Source: Endomychus coccineus (lineage: Eukaryota > Arthropoda > Insecta > Coleoptera > Endomychidae). Taken from it: a DNA stretch of 64,000 bases. A program made the position numbers and the translations under genes. The notes below the pieces were generated by a model that was not told where the DNA came from, searched no databases, and saw only the letters and a program-made list of their open reading frames with translations. Shown one piece after another: positions 21,863-36,800 of this stretch. The DNA lies in contig OY294069.1 of NCBI GenBank assembly GCA_958510875.1, positions 5,208,001-5,272,000 on the forward strand. Reading direction: 5' to 3'. The first letter of the stretch is position 1. Every line of letters starts with the position of its first letter.

Positions 21863-24800
21863 CTGCAATAAAAATGGTTCTTAAGAGAAGGAAATTCTAG
21901 AAGTTATATACTTTAAGTGGCCAACAAATTAAAGAAAGTTCATCTCTTACGAAAATCACAATATTTTTCTCAAAATAAACTCTAAGGCAAAAATGAGTGG
22001 ATTTTCAAAATGTTCCTCTATGGGGTCAACGATAAGTGAAAGTTCAAAATATTTTTATCCTGAAAATAATATTCAGGTGGCTAATAAGAAAATGAAAATT
22101 TAAAATGTTCCTCGCCTGAAAATGAGCTTTAGATGACCAAAAAATGAGTGAAAGTTCAAAATACTTAATGAAAATGAACTCTAGTTGGCCAGTTTATAAT
22201 TGTTATGAAAATAAGTTTTTTAGGTGGCCAAAAAATAAGTGAAAAGATCTTTTTCTGAAAATAAACTCCAGAGGGTCTAAGAAAACTGAAAGTTCAAAAT
22301 ATTCCTCTCCTGAAAATTATCATTAGGTGGCCAAAAAATAAGTGAAACTTCAAAATTAGAGAACGTTCATAATTTTTATGAAAATAAACGTTCGGTGCCA
22401 AAAATGAGTTCATTATTTATCTTATGAAAACAAACCTTTGGTGGCCAAAAAATTTGAACAAGTTCATAATTGTTACGAAAATGAACCATCTTATGTGGCC
22501 AAAAAATTAGAGGAAGTTCATAATTGTAAAAATAAATTTTAGGTGGCCAAAAAAATAACTGAAAGTTAATTTTTTTTCCTGAAAATAAACTCAAGGTGGA
22601 TCTAAGATGAGTGAAAGTTCAAAATCATTCTCTACTAAAAATGATATTTACGTGGTCAAAAAATAAGAGAAAGTTCAAAATTCTTCCTCAGAAAATATAA
22701 AATTTAGGCGGCCAAAAATGACCTGTATAGACAAGGACGTTGAAGAAAAGAAAAGTTCAGTCGTTTGAACATTGGCGGAGTTTATTCATTTGGAATTAGT
22801 AAAAACGTCACTTACTTGGCACTTTTCCCACCAGATTCGCTAGGTGTTGTCGCCCATTGCTTCTCATCCGGATCAATCCCACAATGTGATATGCTATTCA
22901 CTGGGTAATGTTTTCTGAAGAACAACTTCCTCTTGTTATCGGTCAATGTTATCCCTTGTGCGTTCACTTTGAAATGAACCACTGCCGTTTCGGGGAGTGG
23001 TGCTTTCTGTAACACGTTCAGTACAGCCTTCTTTATAGCCTGAGGACCTGTTAGAGACTCCATATCCAACGTACATATGTACAGAACGTTACAGGCTGCG
23101 CCTTGCGTCAATGCCTGTTCGGCTGGATTGCCTATGATCTCAGTATGGATCATATCGTGTTCCGGCAATATGAGCTGAGATGGAAGTGCCATTTGAGTGA
23201 TCGAATGTTGGTAAACTAGCGCCGAAAGAGACGTGAAGATCGGTTCGTTTTGGCATCCTTTCAAGCGCACTCCTCGAGATGTAGGTTCTATGAGGAAATG
23301 GCGGATCAGGTCGTCCGGACCACCGGATTTCCCTTGGACGTTCGAAGGTATGGTAGCAACTCTCAGAGCGAGCCCATAGGCTCCGACGAAGGAGTTGGAG
23401 TCGCGCACGATGAATGCGCCAGGCGGTTGATCTCTCAAGATGTTGATTGCTGCGAAAAAAAATCGTTAATCCTCTATAATCCAAATACAACAACGCGAAA
23501 TTATCACCTTCTTCTCTTGTTATCGAAGGCTTATACCAGAACCTCGAGGTGTCCCTGACGAATTTGACGTTAGCCGGTGCAACTTCCACCGGAGGTTCGC
23601 CGTTCGAATTGATGGAACTCCTTCTCGAATTGCCGTAGTATAAAGTGACGGGGGAAGCGGAACCGTTGTGGCCGATACTTTTTGGACTGTGACCGTCTGA
23701 AAATTCCCGATAGCCGGATGTCGGCGTGGCCGAAACGCTGCGAAGTGTCTGCTGGTGAAAGTTTTCTTCGGAGACTAAGCTGCCATTCATGTATTCGTTC
23801 GGTGAAGTCGGTCGGTCCTTTCTGAAAACGAATTCAAAGAGGTATTGTGATATTGCATTTGGAGAAGTTTATAGATGATAGAGATATTGGAGGTGCATCA
23901 ATTAATAGGTGATAGAATAAAACGCTTTGACCATAGATAGAATCAAGAAAACTTTTCGGAAGAACAATCAATTTCAATTGTTAATTTCTATTCTGTTCTG
24001 TCCTATTGCAACTTGAATATTGGTAGCAATATTGTTTGTCATTGTCATAACTCTAACTGTTCATCCTGTTTCGGCGAATCTTAATCTAATAGGCTACAAA
24101 TGAAATGGTTAATGATATGTACTAGACATTTCAGAATATATAGTGCCAACTTCAAAAGGTTGAACGATTCTTGTTCTTACACCTAATTGCGACGAATGAA
24201 TAATTGGTGGAAATTGCGTTATGTATATAAACTATAAAAGAGTTCACAATTGTGGAAACAATATAACACTAATAAATAAGAAGTAACTACTAAGAGGTTT
24301 CTGCGAATTTGCCAGAAGCCGTAAGACTGAGCAAGTGAGTGAGCCGATTAAAAGCGCGAACCGCAAATCTATCTAGTTGCGCGAGATCGATTCTTTAGCA
24401 CTGCCAAAACTTTTAAATTGGGCGTTTAAAATCCCGAAAATGGTTTAAGGTACAGTAAATCGGAGTAACCGACAAATCAACTTCGTTCGCTACGCCATTC
24501 CATCTTTCGCATAAGCCGATCAAGATCGTCAGCTGCAATCTGTCTAGTCATATTCGACAGAATCCTAGAATCTGTTTCACGCTTAGATGTTTTATGTCAT
24601 CATCCGCGATCATCGGATCTAGCCAGATTGACCTGGTTCGAATGAGTACAATACATTCAAAGAGAAGGTGAGTTGACTCCACTTTGTCTCCTTGCATCTC
24701 ATACAGAAGGGAGTGTCTTACTGTACGACTCAAATCCCATCAGATTTCCGTGAACTGTATAATTTAACCTGATGCCTTGCTTACTCAGCGAATTATCTCG

Positions 24801-27800
24801 CTTGCCCTTGTGCCTACGTTATTTCCAAGCGAAGCTTTGGCAGTTCAGCAGCCATCATTGCTTCTCCAAGCTGAAGCATGTTGATGTCTCAGACGGTTCC
24901 GCAAGATCTGTATACTCCCGCTGGAAGTGCCGATGAGCATCCCTTTCTCTGGCCAGTTTGTTCGCTCTCATTCCTTTTTGCAACCTATGTTATCTAAGAT
25001 ACAGGTCAGGTTGACTCTGTAGCCACCAGAAAAAAAAAAGCTCGAGAACACAGTCGGGCTTTTTAGTGTGTTGAGTGGCTGCTTGACTGTCAGAGCAGAT
25101 CCACATGGTCTCATTCACCTTACTATAGCCGATAAGCTTCACCGCACATCTGTAGATGCGAAGCATCTCGACTTGGAAGACTGTTTCGAGATCCTCCATT
25201 TGCGCGGAGTACCAACCAATATATTCTAGACACATCCGTGTATCAAATTTTGCCGTGCTTTGGCGTAAGGCCATTCTCCCATTCCTTTCTCGACGGGATT
25301 AAAATTCTGAAATCTGCTCTTTACTTTAATTCTTTCCTGAGGTTCAAGTTTCAGCCTTTCAGGCTGCCCCCTAAGAGACAGGATTCAGGAAAATTCGCAA
25401 GGGTATAAGCATCTTATTTTAGACCAAAAAAGGAAAGCACATTTATTATCTTTTTTTTACTCAAAGAAAAATTAACGGAACCCGTGATAAAAGGAGTGCC
25501 ATTCTATCATTTCCCCATTCAATTTTTTCAAACCTTTTCTATTTACGTTATAACTAACCTATTGCACTAGATTCCATCGACATTTTGTAGATCTCAAATA
25601 AGGGATTCTGGCCATTTTAACGCTACGTTGACTGAACTATATCAGTTTTTTTATCAATTCATTTAGATTCAGATTTTGTCTGAACATGCCGTATTGGAAC
25701 TTTTTTCTAAATCTTAAAATAAACATATGCTGGTGATGAAAAGCTGAAGGATATACAGGATGTTCCAAAAAAAGGTGGCCCGGTGCTAGAATAGGTAGAA
25801 CACTGAAAGATAAGTGGGTTTGCTTGGTAAGAAATTTTCGTTCAAGATACAGGATGTTGTAAAAAATAATTAAACACAGTTTTTACGATTATGTCGAAAC
25901 TACTGGCAACATTGTAATGAAATTTTGTATGAATATGTTTTGGAAGCGGACGCATCGCATGAATTAATTTTTGTATCTGACTCTCATAGAGGGCGCTCAT
26001 TACACTGTTCGTACCGAGTAGTTTTGAACATAGCTTTTTTGAGGTCTAATTCAAATTTTAGGTGAAATTTAATTTTTATCTTTTTTTGAAACATCCTGTA
26101 GAATAATCATAGATAATCCGAAATACGTCACCAATCACAGAAGCAGATAACATCGAACATGTGATAGCAGTTAAAAACGTTCTAGAGTGACACTAATGAC
26201 GGATGCATGACATGCTGAGATGCGCAGGCGACATTAATATGCGTTACCTTTCTGGAGAGAGCGACCACTTCTTACTGATTGCATTAGACGGGTAACTCAA
26301 GCGTCTACAAACATAATAAGAACAGACAAATGTAAAGGATCTCTCCGGTTAGGATTAGACCATAGATCGTTGTTCGAGAACGATAAATTTTCAACTTACC
26401 GTTGGGTTGTAGGACTTTTTGGAGGTAATCTCTCGGAACGGAGGTCGAATTGAACGGTGGGCGTCGATGCGTTCGGGTACGGTGTACGAGCATGTACCGG
26501 GAAGGCTGGAGTTTGAGGTCTCGGGGAAGACGAAGAATTATGTGTCGGGCTGTCTATGTCGTTCGCCGCTTGGGAGCGCCAGGTATTTATAGAGTCGTCG
26601 CGATCCTGGAACTACAAGATAATGAAATAATATAACTAGGGATACAGTATCCACTTCATGCACCTTGATATTTTTTAATACGTAGAATAATAGCTAGGAC
26701 TGCTGCGCATATGACTGGGGGGTTAAGACTGTAAGTCGAAAGGATCAACAATATTTTCTATATTCAGGACTCTACAATTGAGGTATGTACTAATATCTGG
26801 GGGCTTAGTACTGCGATAGTATTGCCCAGAGCTAAAATGATGCACGCAGTACTGCATCACAGGGTTCAAACGGTTACAGGCATTTTCTTGCACTGAAAAA
26901 AATATACTGGGGGTGTAACGTCTTCAATCTTCTTTGACAAACAGTTGCAGGGAGTTGGAGAAGTCAAGTTCAGTTGGGCTCAGGGAAAAAGAGCCCGATT
27001 GTAACAATCCCTACCTTTACCCCCTCCGGCCAACAGTAGATACTATCTTGCAAGCAAGATGAAGCCACATACGCAGAATGTTGTAAATATTGGAACCCCT
27101 CAGTTCACTATGCGCTATCTCCAGAATCATATCTTATACCTCGTGAATCACTTGTTCCTGAAATATCTATGAGTGATTGGGGAACAGGCAAATACAACTT
27201 GAGGGACACGGAGCGAATGAATAAAGAACGATTATCATGAATTGAGAATAAACAGAAATTATATGTAAATTGTTGAGAAATAGGTCATATTAACACATAC
27301 GTCAACTATATTTTCGACTTTACGTAAGTTTCGGTCTCACGACCATCATCAGAAGACGTCACTAATGCATTCCTTAAACTTATCGCACTAATTTTAATTG
27401 CCATGAGACCGAAACGTACGTAAAGACGAAAACTATAGTTGACCTATGTGTTAATGTGACCTATATCCCAAGAATTTACATATAATTCATACTTGGGCCA
27501 AAAATCATGATTATAATAAACAGAAATATCTTAAACATTTAAATAAATTAATTAAGCTCGGAACATTTGACGTCGGGAAATGATATTAATATTGTTATGA
27601 AACATTAGTCAAAAATCATTAATAAAGCAGCAGCACAACTTATTATACTGGCATGCAATAAAAAGGACGTTAATTGAATAATGATTAGGTTTGCAGCTGC
27701 TTATGCAAAAACAGTTGCCATTAAACAATTACAGAACTATTTTATTTTCAGCATTTACATGTTTTTAATTTTAATTGAATTATAAATATTCAAACTTGTT

Positions 27801-30800
27801 CATAGAAATAGCTGATATTAATATAGATATAATTGTGTAATAATTGAACCTCAAATCTACATTACAAAGTTACTTTGGAGGATAGCTAGAAAATCATCGG
27901 CTTCTTCAATTGCTTTTACTGAACGTAATTTAGAAGAAATGGTCTGTACTTATCAAAGTCAATTTGAATCTAGGACTACACCAAATAATACGTGAGCTAT
28001 ATAAGAAGAAACAGTTGAACAAGGAAAAGAACTTTCAACCAAAATAGCTATACTTTTGCTATGCTATAGTATTGGGCGACAGCCGTTAGGGTAGGTTAGT
28101 TACCTATGGTTACTTTCCTGATGTTCGCTGATTTGCACATCTAGTTCAAGGGACCTCAAGGTCCTTAAAACTAGTGACGAAAGATCAAAGAAGCCGCTCT
28201 GAAAGCATGCCAATACTCAGACATAAATACAGAATGATCCATTGCGAGGTTAAGTTGAAAGTTTTAGAGCAACTAGATGTAAGTCCGATAACTGAGGAGA
28301 ATACACCAGGAAAGATTTGAAGGATCATGAAATGTGATTATTTTTAAAACAATTTCCTAGGTAGACGGAAATAATTCAATTGAAATTGTTCAACACAAAG
28401 ACAAACATTATAATTCTACTACGAATGATAATATGGTTGGTATTCCTGATATTACCAGGTTCTAGGTAAGTACTTCGAAAACAATTCTCCCAAAGCAATT
28501 CTTCCAGAAGCAATTCTCCGAAGAAACATTCCTTCGAAAAAAGTGTCCTTCGAAAATCTATTCTTTGAAGAACATAAGAAGAAGGAAAGATGCTGGAGCA
28601 GCTTAGCCCAATCCTTATAGTTATAGTTATATACACAAGCAATGAAGGGCAAAGATTTTTTGATGCATGACTCAGGGCCTACCTAAGACCGAATATTGAA
28701 TGTTTCAACTGCACAGTTCTTAAGATTATTGGAAAGGTGTACCAATTGGTTTATGGATGGAACCATAGAAAGTGTACAACATCTGTTCGCCGAATTATAT
28801 ACAGTTCATGGTTTGTAGGGAAACATTTGAATTCCCCTGATCTGTGCACTATTACCGGCAAAGACTGAACAATCTTACTCAAGAGTTATACAACAGATAA
28901 TGGAAAGATGTTCTAGCGCCAGACCCTCCAGCATGATGATTGACTTCTTCAAGGCATTGACTACAAACCTTCCGAGGAGTCGAGTTCGTGGATGCTTCAT
29001 AATTTTTGTCAGTGTTTCTACAGAAAACTACAGCAAGAGGTACGTAAGAAAAAGTATGATACAGATGCAGACTTTGCTTTGAAAATGAGATTGTTGAACG
29101 CTTAACCCTTTGTGCCGTTACAATATCTAGAAGAAGCATTTCAGTTGCTGGTGGATAGTGACACTTCACCCGTGGAGGCCCAAAATGTCATTGACTATTT
29201 CGAGGATACTACTACTAATATACAAGAATATGTTAGAGGTATTGCACACAATATCACTTATTAAGATATAGTTGTTTCCAATAAAAGACTTTTGCATTCA
29301 TTTCTATTTTGTTGTTTCACCCAGTTATATTTTATAGTCTTATCCTGCCTACCCTTTTGTAGTTTAACATTATTTTTCGAAGAATTTTGTTTTCGGAAAA
29401 CCGTTGTTGGAAGAACTGCTTTCGAAGAATTGTTTCCGTAGAATTTACCAGACACCGATATTACCAAGATCATCAAAACGACACTACATATGATACAGTT
29501 AATAGATAAAGAATGGATTTTATGATGAGTTAGTATACCTGACATGCAGATGGTAGGTTATTTGGTGACTTATCGGAACCATTTGATAAGCTAGCAAGGA
29601 CGATATCGAGTGCATCTGGGCAAGTATTCTTAATAACAGCTGCGGAACTATCAACATTATAGTCAATCTCTTTACACACCATGTCCCTATTATTCATTAG
29701 TCGTTCTTCTTCGTCTTCTGATACCCTGATAGGCAGACACGCGTTCTGCCACTGCCACTCATCTGCATTCTGGAAGGTTAATGTTAAATGTTGGGTAATT
29801 TGGTTTAGTGCTTAGTTGTTATAGTTTATGATAACAAAGGAATTCAGTCAAAGTTAGCAATTCAGTCCACAATTTTCCTAAGCCAGTCGATTTTATACAA
29901 TTGACTCGACAGCTCATATATTCGTTGTGAATATTAATCTTAATAGAATTGAACTTCAGAAGTACAGAAAGAGTTCTATTCAGGTAATTCCATCTACATT
30001 CACGTCATGTGCAGTTACAGACTGAGTTGCTGCAGCTTTACAACTGAGTGTCTCAACAGTCAACAGGTAAACGAAGCGTAGGTGAAGCAACTTGCAAGTC
30101 CAAGAAGAAAACAGCAACAGCTGAAGTGATGGTAAATGTAGATGATGTTGGAACAAGTGTAGAATATTGGCATAAGTGATAAATGGAAATGCGTTTTCTG
30201 GTGTATTAGTTGAGATGAATGTTATAGTTAAAGTGAATTCTTTTGAGTTATTGGTTAATGTGCAATATTTGGAGGAACTATAGCATGTAAATCAGTGGAG
30301 TGATATTTAATATGACAATATGATTGTGCTTCAAGATGAAGGAAGAGCATAAGTATGATAAAATCCGAATAGTTTTGTACTTTTTATAACATACTTGCAT
30401 ACAAGTTTTCCTTTTTCTACTGCACAGGTACTTTATAATCACTACTCACTACCATTATTGTTATTAGTGTTAAAAAATGGTTATTTAAATTCGTGAAATA
30501 GTTCAACTTAATTCAATATACAATATACATATTCATTATATCCAATGACATTTTTCTCGTGTTTCATTGAATTTCTGAATCGGTAACAATAGATATTTTT
30601 TTTACCTTGGTAAACTCTTCAAAATGCTTCCTCTCTATTATCATCGGCCTCTCATTCATGGAGCCCGACCTAATACCGTGCGAATAATCGGTCTCAGTAG
30701 GCATTGACAAACTACTTCCTTGCAAAGTGTTGATATGGAGGGGTTCCGTAAATACATTTTCTGCATAGGCTTTTCTACGATCGTTCTCAGTTTGTCGTCG

Positions 30801-33800
30801 ATTTTGGATCGTCCTCAGTTCAGATAGCAACAGAGAATCGTGCGGAAGACGCTCTTGCCTCTGCTTCGTCTCCATACGTTCCTTTAATTTCAACTGTTGC
30901 GTCTGCAGCCATGTTAAATTGCTGGTTGTTGTATATCTGTAACGACGGAAACATGTTTAATATATATTATCAAATAACTCGAGACAGGGAGAAAAAATAA
31001 AGAAAAGTCAATAGTGCATTCAAATGGGTGTTTTAAATCTAAATTCTTGGGAAATGAGTCGATTTTGGTGGAACGAAGTACATTCTCTTCAGAATATTAT
31101 CAGAAACAAAGTTGAACACAGATGTAGTTGCGCAAAAATTTTATATTTATACTTTATATTTATTCAGCTCATGTATGAAGAATACCATTTTGGTCAGTGA
31201 ACATATGAAAATAGTCAAACGAGTAGTTGAATTACCTTTCATTTGTAAGCAATTTATTTATTAACAAATAGACGAATTCGAACAAAATTCCGAGTTTGGG
31301 GTCGTTTTTGGCTGATTTTGGCCTTCTGAGTTCGATTTTATCGTTAATATCGTCAAATGTGTACCCACAAATTTGTTAATTTTTTACAACAAAATTATGT
31401 TTATTAATAAATATACGAATTTAGCCAAAATGTCGAGTTTGGAGTAATTTTCGCCTTATTTTTATTCATATTATTGTACATAGATTGAATTGTAAGTGCT
31501 TAAAAAATTAATCTATTAATAATCAAATAAATTATATGAAAAAAAAATACTTTATCAAGGAATTTGAGTGCACGAGATTGGACGATGAATAATGAATAAA
31601 GTTTCATAGAAGCACTTTTTGACAAACAATTAAATATATTAAGGGTTTTGATATATTAAAAAAAACAATTGTTTTCAAGTTCCTATTTTGATAAATAATA
31701 TTCAGATACAAAATTACATTAGTTATCAGCGTCACTATCATCAGAATCAAAATAAATATCATTAATAATGAATTTTTTTCAATTCTTTAAAATTCTATAA
31801 ATTCACTAAATATACTTTGTAACATTTTTGCTATCCATTTTAAAAAACATTAAGTATTCTAAATATTTTTTTATTTTTGTTCATACTCTTGTTTTAAGTT
31901 ATATTGCTTAAACTTCATAACTTTTGTTACGAACGATATATTCAAGATATTTTTAATTTCTTGTTGTTATTGTAATTTAGTGAAACCTGTTTGCATTCCA
32001 ATAGATGAATATATAAATATAAATTTTTCCAACATTAATCTTTCATTTAATGACTCTAAAAAATTGAGTTACGACTCAATAAATTTATTTTCACACCATG
32101 TTAAATTATGTGACATGAATCACCATGGATTTATCTTAAAATACAACGCATTCACGTTTTTATTGCGACATTATTTCCTTCATCGATTGCGTTACTCAAG
32201 ACATAGGGTCGAGATTGGTTACATGCTCGGGTGACAATGGAAAAGAAATATTCTGCCATAAATAGCGTCATTTAATTGACAGTTCAATCCGAGAGAAAAA
32301 TCTGTATTTTATAACTGGTGTCGTGGAAGTTGTTTCAACATGTCAAGAAACCTACGCGAGCTAGATTGCCTGCGAATTTGTGGAACGTTATTTGCATCTT
32401 CCAATATCCCTTGTCTCCCAAACACTAATTTATAGGTTTCGTAATGGTATTGGATTTCAGAATGGATTGCGTATATTCGTGATACTATGATAGTACGTGA
32501 AAGCCTTTCTTTCTATGCTTTGGTGGCATAATAAAATTTAAAAAATCATTCAAATTGAGTTCAAGCGTTCAAGCTCGTCTAGAACTTTAACAATCTAGAA
32601 TCGAGTATAAAGGTTTTTTCAAATTGTGAAAATGGCTTATAAACACATATATTTTCTATGATACGAAAATGGTTACTATCAATGCCTTGAGAAACTACTA
32701 TAAGATAAAGTAACATCGTCGTCTACCTATCTTGAATATATTGAACAAGTTCTTGTACCTATAGTGCAACCATATTCTTAAATTTCTTAATTTAACCAAA
32801 ATATACACCCTTAATTTCAAACTGGTTGTTTTGCAATTCATATAAAAAATGGCGTGGCGTTTTCTATTCAAAGTTCTCGAGCGATTCCTACCGGACGAAT
32901 TTTGATGATTCTTTTTTTAAATTAATGCTATAAACCCGCAGATATATGATCACACATTTTAAATGATTTTGAATCATTATTTTCACGTGTGAAAAATATA
33001 TTAAACTTCTCGCTACGAGCATCGATATAGGACATAGGACGCCAGGTCGCCGTAACTGTCAAAGGGACGGTTATTAGGAAAGCGCGCAACTGTCAACACT
33101 GAAAAGTATCGCGGGTGGTAGACCGCCAAGTCGCCGTAAGACAACTGAGTAGACTGGTGTCGGCCGGGTTCCACATAGTTACATGTTTATTTTCACTATT
33201 AACCAAAAAAATGCAAAACTATACAAGCTGATACAATAAATAGTACAAACCCCTGATTTGATTCCTAGGTTGAAACCAATACAATACATTGAGAATTACT
33301 AATGTTCTTTAGACAACTTTCAGCAATGTATATCAATAGACTATCTTTTGAGATAGGTACCCTAGATGTCTGTATTGGGCCGATCCATGAGCAGAGACGA
33401 TACTGATAGTGTCCATCGTTTTTCCATACTTTTGTATTCACTGGTAGGTACTCCGACATGACATTCTCGTCATGTAAGGCTGCTGAGTATTATTATATCA
33501 TATGTAGCAACAGTTAATTTTTTTCCTTCGAGGTCGAACTAGCCGTCTTTCCAAATTAAGAAATGTCCTGCAAGAATGCCGTGTATGTGCCACTGGAGTT
33601 CAACGACTTGTACGATATTCACTTGTTTACTTCTATAATTGCAGCTAGTAAGAACTCATCCAACACCTAAGTGAAGAATTATTGCAATGCAAACTAAATA
33701 CAAAATCCCCAGAAACTAACAGAACTTCTGTAGGTACAGCTGTTTTATGCCGCAAGTTCTAATAGTTGTCCGAAAGATACGTCGATCTTTTAATGAGACA

Positions 33801-36800
33801 ACTGGCTTATTTTATGCAATATAAATATGTACAAAGGTTATTAAAATAACATAAGCTCAATAGGAGTTAATTGTTGATAGAATAAACGAAAAATATTATT
33901 AATCCAAAAACGTATATTCAAGGCTATATTTCATATATTTTGTTTACAATTTCGAATGTGAATGTGTGACTCAATATGGCCTCAACCGAATTTGATGAGG
34001 CCGCTCAGTGCTCAATCATTCAAATATGAATGAAAACATAACTTTCCGATACAGGTATTGATAAAACGTTTTTGTCACATGTAGTTTCATATGACTTGAG
34101 ATGTTATATCATCATTTTGTCCTATATCATGAGGTACAATCGTTTTTTAATTCGAACGAATACACTTTGTCGTATTGCATTTGTCTACGTGCGCTCTGTT
34201 TAGGGAGTGGATAGACTATGATAGTTAGCTACAAATTCATGAAAATGAATCAGTCGGAATCAAAAAAAGAAAGCGGTATCTGGCAAACCTCATTCTCTCA
34301 ACGTCCGCTAGTAAAGTATAGAGGGTGCTCTGGTGAATGTACTAATCGGGGAGTTTATAGGCTCTATTTCTCTCTACAATCGGCTAAATAGTTAGCGCAC
34401 CGGAAAGTATGCGAAACCTAGAGTATTTTGAAGGACCACTCTGCTCAATAACTCAAAAACGGCTTAAGGTGATTTCGAGCATCGTATCTACTACAACTAC
34501 TGAATCAAGAAGCGACTTCGCTCGCTGATGCTCACTCCGTCTTAATTAATAATAAATACTCTTTACAGTTTAGAAATGTTTAACCATCTTGTAAACGTGA
34601 CAAATAGAAATCTCAATCCGCACCTGCATATATTCAAGAGAAATAAATTGTTCTGTTCTTTTTTTCTAATTAGTTTCAGCTTAGAACTCAGCGCTTCCAA
34701 TGAAATCTTTATGAAGAAATATTATATAGTAGTTCAAAAGAGGATTAAATTATTAATTTCTATTATATTTTCTTGTCTTTTGTATAATTAGTACTTATCT
34801 TATAACAAATGCTTCGTATTATTCCTTTCTTTCAGAATGAAACTCAAAGCTTAGATTATTAACCCAAATAGTCTTGAATCTGATTCAATGTAACTTTCAG
34901 ATGATTCTAAAACAACAAAAAGAAATGAATTTACTCAACCTTGCCGAAGACCAGTCCATTCGTATTAAGCTAATCGTTTCAAATCGTTGTAATCGAAATT
35001 ATCGTTTAATAATATTGTCTCCAACCATTAAAAACAATTATAATGTATTGTTATGAGTATTACAATAAAAATAGGTTGGGTTTCGATGTAATCTATTTCA
35101 TTATTGTGTTTAATGACGATCATAAATTTATTTTTTACCACGTTGAACCTTAGATGAAGAAATGAATTTTGTACTTCTACGATAATAACAAATTGTAAAA
35201 AATATTAATTATTTTATCATTATTATATTATTATGTTATACAGGGTTGTTTCGCCAAACTGAAACAGGTAATAGAACTCTTCATTTTAAGCAAAAATGTT
35301 CAAATAAACAAGGGTCTGATCTCCATCAGAAGCGAGTTACAGGGGATTGTAATTTAAAAAAACTTTAAAAATTAAGCTCCGAAATTTCATCAACCTGCTA
35401 ATTAACCAGTATTACATATAGATAGAATTATTTTGTAGTAGACATTGTTCGCAATGTATTTACACGTCAGATACAATATAAAATAATCCAATGAACTAAA
35501 ATGGTGAATTGTATAGATAAAAAGACACTTTATAAAAAACAAATTAAAAAAAGGAACTTGATGTTCTGCTGTTCGAGAGAGGGATTGGTTGTGTTTTGTT
35601 CAGATTCAATTGTAATTTACTGTTATAAAACAATTTTTCTGTTTCCTTTAGCGACGCGACACTTCAGATTTTTCCCACTACTAATCAAACTGATATCCTC
35701 CGCGAATAGACACTTTGCTGCATATAAAATGTTTTGTACGAGTTTTCTTAGACTCGATGTTCGGTCACTCAGGTTTACGCATTCACTTCTCTGACTAGAT
35801 ATTTAATTTTATGTCTTTTGGCTTTTGGTGGTATTCTGAGCAAGTACTTAAGTTATTGAGTAATCTAATAGATATTCAAGAAATTGATTTCCATTTGTTA
35901 TAATATGTTGTAAAAATTCAAAACAAGACTGCTTTGGACAATCATTTCGAAAGCCTAATAATAATTATGAACGTGAGATAAGACGAGCTCGAAGAGTGTT
36001 GAATAAACAGAAATATATGCAAAAGGTATGGATGTAAGTTAGCCGTTGACAAATTATTACAAAACTTTTCGTTTATACAAACACGAGCTTCCTTCCTTTC
36101 ATCTTGGAATTCTCGAATAACAGGAAACGTTTATTACGGCGGTCTCTAAAATAGCACTTCGTGTTCAGGCGCTGTTCCAAGTGATTAATTTTAAATTTCC
36201 CACGAAATTATGGATTCAAATAACTTATAAATTATCTGACAATGCGGAGAGTCTCGTAATTGAAATTGTTTACATATGGTAATTGGATTAATCATTTTCA
36301 TCTACTTGTTTTTGGGAACTTTAGCCTTTTTCGATTATTAAGTTCAATTTTTCTTTAAGGAATGCTCAGATAATAATAATTATCATTAATATTATCAATA
36401 TCACAACACATAACAACACAAGTCATTGAACTCATCATTTTAAGCAAAAAAGATCACATAAACCAGGGTCCGATCACGATCAATAGCGGAGTTACGGGAG
36501 ATTGAAATTAAAATAAGTAATTTTTCAAAATCATGGTTGACACATGAAAAATTAAGCTTCGAAATTTCATACAAAAAGATACAAGGTGATATTTTTTCAA
36601 CGTCCATTAACAATTTTGTACGTCACTGGTAAATTTTGAGACTTTTATTTGCTTCTCTCATTAAATATTCAATTTTTCTGTCTCTTGGCTTTTGGTCGTA
36701 TGAAAGGTAGCTCCAAAATTTTGAGAGATCCCCTTAATAAAACCACCTAAATAAAAAGCATCCAATTTTGATCTTTATCTATTCTTTAAAATAACAATAT

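Noticed and set aside
22376..22594. Minus-strand 72-codon frame with FFWPPK repeats
   Set aside because: It is a translation of the intronic minisatellite; the peptide periodicity follows the DNA repeat.
23250..23558. Plus-strand 102-codon frame over tensin exons 6-7
   Set aside because: Antisense shadow crossing a 58-bp intron; no motif.
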